64,000 nucleotides of DNA from JBBRGK01 sp036741355 (GTDB lineage: Bacteria; Chloroflexota; Dehalococcoidia; CAUJGQ01). Shown piece after piece: positions 43,284 to 50,926 of this stretch; the stretch's first letter is position 1; every line of letters begins with the position of its first letter. The notes below the pieces were generated by a model. It was not told where the DNA came from. It worked only from the letters and a program-made list of their open reading frames with translations, and ran no database searches. The stretch lies in NCBI GenBank assembly GCA_036741355.1, contig DAINSK010000004.1, positions 1-64,000 of the forward strand, written 5' to 3'. A program made the position numbers and the translations under genes.

Positions 43284-43775
43284 TCAGCGGTAGTTGATAA
43301 ACTGAAGCGGCGGCGGGATGTCGAGGGCGCGTAGCTCTTTGATCACGCTTTGCAACAAGTCCTTGTCGCGGCTCGTCACCCGCAATGTGTCGCCCTGGAT
43401 CCGCGCCTGCACCTTCGTGTTTACAGCCTTGATTCGCTTCTGAAGGTCGCGCGCCAGGTCGTCGGCGATCCCTTCACGCAGCTTGATAGTCTGGCGGACG
43501 TTTCCGCGCGGCGCCGGCTCTGGCTCGCCGTTGTCGAAGATCTTTGGAGAGAGGCTGCGCTTGATCGCCTTGGCCGTCAGGATTTCGCGGATCGCCGTCA
43601 GTTTGTATTCAGATTCCGCGACCAGCGTGATCTCCTTCGGGTGAAGCTCGACTTCGGCCGTCACGCCTTTGAAGTCGAAGCGCGTTCCGATCTCCCGTTT
43701 GGTCTGATCGACCGCGTTGGCGAGCTCCTGATGGTCGAACGATGAAACGACGTCGAATGAGTATTCTTGAGCCAT
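43284..43775 (-). CDS. yajQ: YajQ-family nucleotide-binding protein
   Basis: The 163-residue protein matches YajQ along its full usual length. It begins 'EYSFDVVSSFDHQELANAVDQ' in shortened view, with 'IGTRFDFKGVTAEVEL', 'AKAIKRSLSPKIFDNG' and 'KVQARIQGDTLRVTSRDKDLLQ'. Members bind cyclic di-GMP in some Gram-negative bacteria and act with partner regulators; in most phyla the role is unknown. Confidence 0.93.
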   Translation of the reverse strand: MAQEYSFDVVSSFDHQELANAVDQTKREIGTRFDFKGVTAEVELHPKEITLVAESEYKLTAIREILTAKAIKRSLSPKIFDNGEPEPAPRGNVRQTIKLREGIADDLARDLQKRIKAVNTKVQARIQGDTLRVTSRDKDLLQSVIKELRALDIPPPLQFINYR

Positions 43776-43947
43776 ATATCAAGCGTAGTCACGTGGCAGC
43801 GCAGCGGCAAGCCGGCACCACCAAAACGTAGCCGCGCGTTGACTGGAGTTGCCCGCGGATGCAACATCAGGCCATCAGTACTGCTTGGGTCGGTATCGCG
43901 GACGAGCAGGAGCGACCAGCCACCGTCCGCGGAGAGGGAGCGCTGCC

Positions 43948-45231
43948 TTGAAAATCGAGATGTTCCATTTGATGCCGTACCGGGACTTGCCGGAGGACTT
44001 CGACGAGAAGTACCGCAGCGTGTGGGTCGATCCGCCGAGCTCGCTCATGGACCCTCTGAAGGTCCACCAGATGTACAACGACACGCTCGACGAGCTCGAG
44101 CTGGCGGCGGCCGTTGGCTTTGACGGTATCTGTGTAAACGAGCATCACCAGAACGCGTACGGCTTCATGCCGTCGCCCAATCTCATGGCGGCCAGCCTCG
44201 CCCGCCGTACCCAAGACGTGGCGATCATCGTGCTTGGTAACTCGATCGCGCTCTATAATCCGCCGATCCGCGTGGCAGAAGAGCTAGCGATGCTCGACTG
44301 CATCAGCGGCGGGCGGCTGGTGGCAGGCTTTCCGGTCGGAACGAGCATGGACACCAATTTCTGCTACGGCATCAATCCGGCCACGCTGAGAGAGCGCTAC
44401 TACGAGGCCGAAGAGTTGATCGTTAAAGCGTGGACCAACCCGGACGTCTTCAGCTTCGACGGCAAATTCACGCAGCTACGCTACGTGAACCTATGGCCGC
44501 GGCCAATGCAGAAGCCGCACCCGCCGGTCTGGATCCCCGGTGGTGGATCGATCGAAACTTGGGCCTGGTCGCTGGAACGCGACTACCTCTACGCCTACCT
44601 CTCGTATTCGGGCTACAAACGCGGCCAGGCCGTGATGGACGGCTTCTGGAAGACGGCCGAGCAGATGAACATGGGAAAAAACCCGTACCAGGGCGGGTTT
44701 TTGCAGCTCGTGTGCGTCGGCGAGACGGAAAGCGAAGTCGAGGATAAGTTCGGTCCGCACGGCGAGTACTTCTACAACAAGATGCTCCATGTCTTCCCGG
44801 GATTCGGAGACGCGCCCGGATACCGCACGATCGAGACGATCAAGGCCGGATTATTGGGCCAGACCACCCGCTTCGGCGAGCGCCCGCCCCGCCTCAGCTT
44901 CAAGGACCTGTGTAACGCCGGCAATATCGTTGCGGGCACGCCCAAACAGGTGACCGAACAGCTCGAGCAGGTTATCAAGAGCCTGCACGTCGGACACCTC
45001 ATGATCCTCAATCAGATCGGTTCGGTGCCACACGACCTGGCAATGGAGAACATCCGCATGACCGCGGAAAAGGTCGTGCCAAACCTGCGCCACATCTGGG
45101 AGGGCGAGTGGGAAGACAAATGGTGGATCCATCCGATTAAGAGCCCGCGACAGCCGGCCCCGATCCAGAGCCGCTCGACCAACAGCAAGGTGAACGGGCA
45201 CGCCAGGAGCACCGTCACATCACGGTCATGA
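43948..45231 (+). CDS. Luciferase-like flavin/F420 monooxygenase, long type
   Basis: The 427-residue luciferase-family protein starts at TTG 43948 with GGAGAGGGAG seven bases upstream. Key parts are 'MFHLMPYRDLPEDF', 'GFDGICVNEHHQNAYG', 'LGNSIALYNPPIRVAEELAML' and 'GGRLVAGFPVGTSMDTNF', ending with a long hydrophilic tail. These longer members act as two-component monooxygenases opening C-C, C-N or C-S bonds. An alpha/beta hydrolase and a zinc alcohol dehydrogenase follow on the same strand with short gaps, suggesting a three-step catabolic unit. Confidence 0.83.
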   Translation: MKIEMFHLMPYRDLPEDFDEKYRSVWVDPPSSLMDPLKVHQMYNDTLDELELAAAVGFDGICVNEHHQNAYGFMPSPNLMAASLARRTQDVAIIVLGNSIALYNPPIRVAEELAMLDCISGGRLVAGFPVGTSMDTNFCYGINPATLRERYYEAEELIVKAWTNPDVFSFDGKFTQLRYVNLWPRPMQKPHPPVWIPGGGSIETWAWSLERDYLYAYLSYSGYKRGQAVMDGFWKTAEQMNMGKNPYQGGFLQLVCVGETESEVEDKFGPHGEYFYNKMLHVFPGFGDAPGYRTIETIKAGLLGQTTRFGERPPRLSFKDLCNAGNIVAGTPKQVTEQLEQVIKSLHVGHLMILNQIGSVPHDLAMENIRMTAEKVVPNLRHIWEGEWEDKWWIHPIKSPRQPAPIQSRSTNSKVNGHARSTVTSRS

Positions 45232-45301
45232 CAGATTGATGGCCCGAAAATCACGTTAGAACAGGCGCTGGTTGCTTAACGCGGCCAGAGTTGGAGCGTT
45301 A

Positions 45302-46087
45302 GTGCAGGCTAAATCGGTCCCCATCCACGGCGGCATTTTTCAAACCGAGGTCTGGGAGCAGGGGAACGGCAATCCGTTGCTGTACCTCCATGGTGTCGCG
45401 GGAGTGGAGTCTTCGGAGCTTTTTCTGAACCGCCTGGCGGAGCAATATCACGTTATCGCCCCGAAGCACCCGGGCTTCGGCGGCTCCTCGGGCAGCGAGA
45501 ACCTGCTCGACCTCCACGATCTGATCTACTATTACCTCGACTTTCTTGACACGATGGGGTTACGCGACCTTCCGGTGGTGGGTCACTCGCTCGGAGCGAT
45601 GTTTGCGGCCGAGCTGGCGGCGATGCAGCCCGAACGGTTCAGCAAGCTCGTGCTGATGGCGCCGTTCGGCCTGTGGAACCCCGAGTATCCGGTCGCCGAT
45701 TTCTTCTCGATGACGCCGAAAGAGCTGGCGGCGGCGACGTACCATGACCCGTCCTCGCCGTTCGCGGCGGCAGCAGCGCGGGCACCAGAGGACAACGAGG
45801 CCTACATCAACTTCATGTTGGAACGTGCCAAGTCGCTTTCGACCGCGGCAAAATACCTGTGGCCGATCCCCAATCGGGGGCTGAGCAAACGGCTGCACCG
45901 CATCTCCGCCCCGACGCTTTTGATTTGGGGAGAGAGCGACCGCATTGTTCCGCCCCAGTATGCGCGGGACTTCCAGTCCGCCATACCACGGGCTACAGTG
46001 GCGATGATCGAGGGGGCTGGTCATATTCCCGAAATCGAGCAGCCCGAAAAGCTGGCCGCCGTGGTCGCTTCATTCCTGGGCAGGTAA
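45302..46087 (+). CDS. Alpha/beta hydrolase
   Basis: This 261-residue hydrolase has 'YLHGVAGVESS' as oxyanion loop, nucleophile Ser in 'VVGHSLGAMFAAELA' (about residue 98), acid Asp in 'LIWGESDRIVPP' and base His in 'EGAGHIPEIEQPEKLA'. GTG 45302 was chosen for the GGAG five bases upstream; TTG 45272 is an alternative start. It lies 70 bases after the luciferase-like gene and probably hydrolyses an ester or C-C bond in the same pathway. Confidence 0.8.
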   Translation: MQAKSVPIHGGIFQTEVWEQGNGNPLLYLHGVAGVESSELFLNRLAEQYHVIAPKHPGFGGSSGSENLLDLHDLIYYYLDFLDTMGLRDLPVVGHSLGAMFAAELAAMQPERFSKLVLMAPFGLWNPEYPVADFFSMTPKELAAATYHDPSSPFAAAAARAPEDNEAYINFMLERAKSLSTAAKYLWPIPNRGLSKRLHRISAPTLLIWGESDRIVPPQYARDFQSAIPRATVAMIEGAGHIPEIEQPEKLAAVVASFLGR

Positions 46088-46161
46088 CATAACCTTCGTG
46101 GCGAAGGCTGAGCACAAGCCGGTCACTCTGGCCGGCTGATAGCAGGGGACAGGAGAGAGAG

Positions 46162-47292
46162 ATGAAGGCCGCTGTATTCCATGGAGCCAACCAGCCGCTA
46201 ACCGTCGAGGAGATCGAGATCGACAGGCCAATGTCGCACGAGGTGATCGTACGGGTCGCCGCCAGCGGCGTCTGCCACAGTGACCTCCATTTCGTCGACG
46301 GACTCTACCCGATGCAACCACCGTCGATCCTCGGTCACGAGGGTGCCGGCATCGTCGAAGAGGTTGGCGACAGGGTCACCTATGTCAAGCCCGGCGACCA
46401 CGTCATCGCCTGTTTGTCGGTGTTTTGCGGCCATTGTGAGCAATGCATGACCGGACATCCGTACCTTTGCACCGGTCCTGAAGTCCGCCGAGGCCCGAAC
46501 GACCCGCCCAAGTACACGATGAACGGCAACCCGGTGGCGCAGTTTGCCAACCTCTCCACCTATGCCGAAAAGATGCTGGTTTATGAGAACGCGATCGTGA
46601 AGATTCCGGACGACATGCCGCTCGACCGCGCTGCCTTGATCGGCTGCGGCGTGACGACCGGGGTTGGCGCGGTTCTGAACACGGCTCGGATCGAGCCGGG
46701 GTCGACCGTCGCCGTATTCGGCACCGGCGGCGTCGGTCTGGCGGCCATCCAGGGGGCCCGTATCGCCGGCGCGCGGATGATCATCGCCGTCGACGTGTTC
46801 GAAAACAAGCTTGCGACGGCAAAAGAGCTGGGCGCCACCCACGTCGTCGACGCATCTTCTCATGACCCCGTGCAGGCGATTCGCGACATGACGGGCGGCG
46901 GCGTTGATTATTCGTTTGAGGCGATCGGGCTGAAGAAGGCGGCCGAGCAGTGCTTCGACTGCATCCGCGCGGGTGGCACGGCGACGATCATCGGCATGAT
47001 CCCGGTCGGACAGAAAGTAGAGCTCGACGGCCGCATGTTCCTGCGCGAGAAGAAGATCCAGGGGAGCAGCATGGGCTCGAACCGCTTCCGCGTAGATATG
47101 CCGCGGTACATCGACTTTTACCGGCAGGGGCGGCTGAAGCTGGACGAGATGATTACACGTCGCGGTAAGCTCGAAGACGTCAACGAAGCCTTCCGTGCCA
47201 TGAAGGCCGGCGAGGTAGCCCGCACCGTGCTCATCCTCAACGAGGCCGACGTTGCCGGCGCCGGCGTCGCGGTCGCGGGAGCGAGGCGCTAA
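46162..47292 (+). CDS. Zinc-dependent alcohol dehydrogenase (class III-like)
   Basis: The 376-residue medium-chain dehydrogenase has catalytic zinc ligands Cys in 'GVCHSDLHF', His in 'LGHEGAGIVEEVG' and Cys in 'LIGCGVTTG'. The structural zinc loop has four Cys ('CGHCEQCMTGHPYLC'), and the NAD fold is 'VAVFGTGGVGLAAIQGA'. It oxidises an alcohol or aldehyde adduct, possibly the product of the two upstream genes. The start has GGAGAGAGAG upstream. Its stop overlaps the convergent signal-peptidase-like gene by four bases. Confidence 0.85.
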   Translation: MKAAVFHGANQPLTVEEIEIDRPMSHEVIVRVAASGVCHSDLHFVDGLYPMQPPSILGHEGAGIVEEVGDRVTYVKPGDHVIACLSVFCGHCEQCMTGHPYLCTGPEVRRGPNDPPKYTMNGNPVAQFANLSTYAEKMLVYENAIVKIPDDMPLDRAALIGCGVTTGVGAVLNTARIEPGSTVAVFGTGGVGLAAIQGARIAGARMIIAVDVFENKLATAKELGATHVVDASSHDPVQAIRDMTGGGVDYSFEAIGLKKAAEQCFDCIRAGGTATIIGMIPVGQKVELDGRMFLREKKIQGSSMGSNRFRVDMPRYIDFYRQGRLKLDEMITRRGKLEDVNEAFRAMKAGEVARTVLILNEADVAGAGVAVAGARR

Positions 47293-47876
47293 GGGCCGGC
47301 AGGTGACAGTGGCCCACCTTCATCTTGAACCGATGGAGGTGGGCAGGTAACCAAGTTTGCCCGTCGTCCGCCCGGGGCATAGCGATACCAGGCGACGCCG
47401 ATAATGTCGTTTCGCCTGACCGGGCCATAGCTCCGGCTATCGGTACTGCGGGGCCGGTTGTCGCCCAGCACAAGGTATTCGTCGTGGCCAAGCCGCCACT
47501 CTTGCTCGGGCTCGTGGGCGAGGATCCGTTCCATAATCGATTGCCCCGATGCGCTGCCAGCGGCGAGATAGGGCTCGTCGACGCGGTGCCCGCCGACATA
47601 CACGCGACCCGCGGCGATCCGAATGCGCTCGTATGGCAGGCCGACGATCCGTTTGATATACTCGGGATCGTCGCCGCCGCGGCTACGCAAGAAAACGACG
47701 TGGCCGCGCTGAATCCGACCGAGCCGGCGCCAGAGCCTCCTGATTAAAAGGCGGTCGCCTTCCACCAGGGATGGCTCCATGCTGCGGCCGGTAACCCGGA
47801 TCCTCGTGCTGCTGATCAGGGATAAAGCAATACGCAGCAGCCCCGCGAGCCGCGCCGCGCCGCTACAAGCGCTCAC
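47289..47876 (-). CDS. sodX: S26 signal peptidase-like protein, probable Ni-SOD maturase (SodX)
   Basis: The 195-residue serine/lysine peptidase has Ser32 in 'GRSMEPSL', the general-base Lys75 in 'YIKRIVGLP' and box E 'VLGDNRPRSTDSRSYGPV'. It has only a weak hydrophobic N-terminus (residues 9-22), unlike housekeeping LepB. It is divergent from sodN with 90 bases between. In other bacteria such a peptidase (SodX) next to sodN removes the leader before His1 of Ni-SOD. That role here is inferred from neighbourhood; a general leader peptidase is the alternative. Confidence 0.78.
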   Translation of the reverse strand: MSACSGAARLAGLLRIALSLISSTRIRVTGRSMEPSLVEGDRLLIRRLWRRLGRIQRGHVVFLRSRGGDDPEYIKRIVGLPYERIRIAAGRVYVGGHRVDEPYLAAGSASGQSIMERILAHEPEQEWRLGHDEYLVLGDNRPRSTDSRSYGPVRRNDIIGVAWYRYAPGGRRANLVTCPPPSVQDEGGPLSPAGP

Positions 47877-47966
47877 CGCGGCATCCTTCCATAGAGGCTA
47901 CTCCCGCCCAACGGCGGAGTTAGAACCGGACAAGCGAGCCGGAAATCCGGAATGAAGGAGCGAAAC

Positions 47967-48488
47967 ATGTCCATCCTGGAAAACGTCCTCGGCCTGGTTG
48001 ATAGGGTACACGCGCCACGCGTGGCGCACGCTCACTGCGATATCCCATGCGGCATTTACGACCCGCACGCCGCGCAGATCGCGGCACTGACGACGGTTCG
48101 GATGTGCCAGCTCATCCAGGCTCTGCCCGCGCCCGAAGGCGGCTCGGGCAAGGAAGCGATCGATACCTACGCGATGCAGATGTCGCGCTACACCGAAGTG
48201 AAAGAACAGCACGCCGAGATCTGCGAATCGGAGCTCGACACGCTGTGGACCGACTACTTCAAGCCCGAGCACGTGCAGCAACAGCCGGACCTGCACGACG
48301 TATTCTGGAAGGCCACAAAACTGTGCGCGACGGTGCGACAGGGGACGAGCGTGGACAACGCGCAGCAGTTGCTCGGCGCGTGCCAGCAGGTCGCCGAGAT
48401 CTTCTGGAAGTCGAAGAGTGTGAAGACGCGTCGCCAGCCCTCGAATCAGGGCCCAGTCGGCGGCGAGCTCGTCTACCCGGTGGCGTAG
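47967..48488 (+). CDS. sodN: Nickel superoxide dismutase
   Basis: The 173-residue precursor has the nickel hook 'HCDIPCGIYDP' with His23, Cys24 and Cys28; cleavage after 'RVAHA' would expose His as residue 1. The rest is the four-helix bundle ('VRMCQLIQALP', 'HAEICESELDTLW'). It converts superoxide to O2 and H2O2. ATG 47967 has AAGGAG at ideal distance; the in-frame ATG 47952 does not. It is paired with the divergent peptidase gene. Confidence 0.93.
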   Translation: MSILENVLGLVDRVHAPRVAHAHCDIPCGIYDPHAAQIAALTTVRMCQLIQALPAPEGGSGKEAIDTYAMQMSRYTEVKEQHAEICESELDTLWTDYFKPEHVQQQPDLHDVFWKATKLCATVRQGTSVDNAQQLLGACQQVAEIFWKSKSVKTRRQPSNQGPVGGELVYPVA

Positions 48489-48494
48489 TTAGAG

Positions 48495-48508
48495 CCGACT
48501 GCCGACTG
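48495..48508. repeat. CCGACTG heptamer x2
   Basis: Two exact copies of the heptamer found ten times at 1364-1433 lie between sodN and the convergent secreted-protein gene. Confidence 0.7.
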
Positions 48509-48511
48509 CCA

Positions 48512-49069
48512 TCAGGGCTTCACCGGCGGGGACGGCGGAACAGAGCCAGCGCCGGGACAGCCGTCCACGACGACGGCGACGGTGGTGTTGACGGACGCGA
48601 AGGCCCACGCCCCCATGCCGGGGGCGATGGTGATTCCGGACGTCACCGCCGTATAGCCGGATGCGGGGCCATAGGAATAGACGCGGTCCGCGCTGCGCAC
48701 CGTGGCGGCGCTGGTCGGCGACGGGTTACCAACCATCACCCATTCTCCGGCTCCGATCGGCACTGCGATGACGCATGGGCTGAAACCGGCGAGCTGCACG
48801 CCGCCGCCGTCGGGGAAATAGGCCCAGTATCCGAGTCCGCCCGTCAGCGCGGTGTTGACTGGTAAGCTCTCGTAACCCCCGTCCTTGAACTGCAGCGTAT
48901 ACAGGCTGCCGGAAGCGCCGACCAGCGTCGTGCCCGCCGGCACACCGACGAGGTTCCAGCCGGGCGGGTACGTAACGGCCACGAGTGGAGTAGCGCGGAT
49001 GTCCTTCGGGACGGTTGCGGTGACCAGGGTTGCAGCGAGGAAGACAGCGAAGAGGATTGGGCGGTACAT
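48512..49069 (-). CDS. Secreted hypothetical protein (paralogue of 10329-11273)
   Basis: The 185-residue protein has a clear signal peptide ('ILFAVFLAATLVTATV') and AGGTGA upstream of ATG 49069. The mature part contains 'YPPGWNLVGVPAG', 'GGLGYWAYFPDGG', 'GEWVMVGNPSPTSAATV', 'ADRVYSYGPASGYTA' and 'GMGAWAFASV', and ends in a Pro-rich tail. The same order of motifs is present in the frameshifted gene at 10329. Trp/Gly/Tyr-rich short strands suggest a beta-rich extracellular domain. Function is unknown. Confidence 0.7.
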   Translation of the reverse strand: MYRPILFAVFLAATLVTATVPKDIRATPLVAVTYPPGWNLVGVPAGTTLVGASGSLYTLQFKDGGYESLPVNTALTGGLGYWAYFPDGGGVQLAGFSPCVIAVPIGAGEWVMVGNPSPTSAATVRSADRVYSYGPASGYTAVTSGITIAPGMGAWAFASVNTTVAVVVDGCPGAGSVPPSPPVKP

Positions 49070-49159
49070 GAAAAGGTCACCTGATTTTCCGGTCGAAATC
49101 CGTAAGCCCGCGCCGCCCGCGCAGGCTCGACCAACTGGAAGGAGAGGGGGTGAGAGTTC

Positions 49160-49924
49160 TCAAGGCGAGATATCACGCGCATAATCGATCCCGCGCTGGC
49201 TGGTGATTCGCATCACGGCGCCGGCCCGGCTTTCATCGTGCACCAGGTCTACGAGCCCCTGGGCTACCAGGTCCGCCAAGAGCAGCCCCATCTGTGCCGT
49301 TATCATCGCAACCCGCTCGGGTCCTTCGCGCCAAACCAGCGGTGTATCGACGAAGCTGGGACAGATCGCGTTGACGCGAATGTTCTCCTCCTCGCGCAGG
49401 TAGGCGAGAGAACGGCAGAAATTTACCACACCGGCTTTCGTCGCCGCATACACCGGTGCCGTGGGCATGGGTCGTAGGCCGCCCATCGATGCGGTATTGA
49501 CGATCACACCGCCCCGACCGAGGCTGCGCATCTTGACGACGCCGAGCCGCGTGCCACGGATGACTGCCGCGAGATTAATCTGGACGATACGGTTAAACGC
49601 CTCGGGGTCGGCGTCCTCGTCGAACAGTCCGGTCGATATCTCGCCAATTCCGGCGTTGTTGCAAAGGATGTCCAGCCGGCTGAACTGCGTTTGTGCTTCC
49701 TCCAGCAGATTTTCGAACTGGTCACGTTCGGTCACGTCGGTGCGTATGAACGCCGATCTCGAACCGGCTTCCTTGACGAGTCTGATCGTTTCCTGTGCGC
49801 CCGCTTCATCGAGGTCGCCGATGACGACGGCGCGCGCTCCCTCTTTTGCCAGTGCGACCGCCATCGCGCGACCGATGCCCGAGGCTGCGCCGGTGATCAC
49901 GGCCACGGTTCCGCCAACGTTCAC
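49160..49924 (-). CDS. Short-chain dehydrogenase/reductase
   Basis: The 254-residue classical SDR has the cofactor loop 'ITGAASGIGRAMAVAL' (TGxxxGxG), 'LCNNAGIG', catalytic Ser in 'NTASMGGLRP' and Tyr-x3-Lys in 'VYAATKAGVVNFCRSLA'. 'IGDLDEAG' after strand 2 indicates NAD(H) preference. It oxidises or reduces an alcohol/ketone; context does not name the substrate. Confidence 0.85.
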   Translation of the reverse strand: MNVGGTVAVITGAASGIGRAMAVALAKEGARAVVIGDLDEAGAQETIRLVKEAGSRSAFIRTDVTERDQFENLLEEAQTQFSRLDILCNNAGIGEISTGLFDEDADPEAFNRIVQINLAAVIRGTRLGVVKMRSLGRGGVIVNTASMGGLRPMPTAPVYAATKAGVVNFCRSLAYLREEENIRVNAICPSFVDTPLVWREGPERVAMITAQMGLLLADLVAQGLVDLVHDESRAGAVMRITSQRGIDYARDISP

Positions 49925-49961
49925 TCTGTGGCCTCCCGAGTCGTTCTTATCAAGACTGCGG

Positions 49962-50789
49962 TTATGCCGTGTCCACTCGCTCGGCGCGCACGACCAGGCG
50001 ATTGTTGTAATGGCCGGCTGAGAAAACGCCGTTACACGTGATCAGCGTCACGGACTCATTTGGGGTGTCGCCGAGGATCGCGTCTACAGGTGCGTCGTCG
50101 GCATTGTAAACCACCATCTGCGTGACTCGATACGAATAGCCCGTCCCGTCCTGCAGTGTCACATTGATCTGGTCGCCGGGCTTCAGCTTATCTAGATCCC
50201 AGAACACGGCAGCGCCATGCCGGATGTAGTCCACGTGGCCGGCGAAAACGGCGTTATTGCCGGTGCCGAAGCCCGGCTTGCCCGTGAAGGTGTAATAGGC
50301 GACGTCGTTCCAGCTATTCGGGTCTTCCATTACCCCGTGCGCGTCGACGCCTTTGAAGCTGACCGGCGCATTCACTTTGATCGCGGGAATCATCAGGCGG
50401 GTGACCGGCGCACCACTGGGCTCCGGGGTCGGCTCTGGCGTCGGCACTTCTGTCGGCCGCGGCGTCAGCGACTCCGTTGGAGGCAGCGCCGTCGCGGTTC
50501 GCGCATCGGAGGAAGGAGTTGCCGACGCGAGCGGGCTTGCCGTGGCGGTCAGCGGCACGTTGTAGACAACGCCTTCCTTCAACGCCGATTTCGTTGGCTG
50601 CTGGTTGAGCGCGAGCACCAGCGCGGTGGAGAGCAGGACGACGGCGGCGATAAGACAGGCTTCCGCCCCAAGACGAAGGGCGCGCGTACGCGGTGGCTGT
50701 CCCGCCGCTGTTAGGCTGCGCCCGATCCGTATGAGAAGCTTCCTCACCGCCCCACCCCATCGCCGAATTCGTTGTGTCCGCGAGTTCAC
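49962..50789 (-). CDS. Class F-type sortase
   Basis: The 275-residue protein has one transmembrane helix at about 41-61. A Pro/Thr/Glu-rich stalk follows (about 80-128). The sortase barrel then has His185 ('FAGHVDYIR'), Cys252 ('VTLITCNG') and Arg264 ('YNNRLVVRA'). Class F enzymes of Actinobacteria and Chloroflexota attach or process surface proteins. No LPXTG-like substrate gene is adjacent. The start at 50789 is a GTG; downstream GTGs are possible. Confidence 0.85.
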   Translation of the reverse strand: MNSRTQRIRRWGGAVRKLLIRIGRSLTAAGQPPRTRALRLGAEACLIAAVVLLSTALVLALNQQPTKSALKEGVVYNVPLTATASPLASATPSSDARTATALPPTESLTPRPTEVPTPEPTPEPSGAPVTRLMIPAIKVNAPVSFKGVDAHGVMEDPNSWNDVAYYTFTGKPGFGTGNNAVFAGHVDYIRHGAAVFWDLDKLKPGDQINVTLQDGTGYSYRVTQMVVYNADDAPVDAILGDTPNESVTLITCNGVFSAGHYNNRLVVRAERVDTA

Positions 50790-50926
50790 CGGAGCGCCAT
50801 GCGTAAACTATTCTACCGACCCGCTGGCCCGCGGGTATCGCCCGCGTGGGCGCATTTTGGCGCAAGTCTGCAAACAATGAATCAACCCGCGGCGTTCCAC
50901 GACGGCCACGCCGGCCTGTCCCGTGG

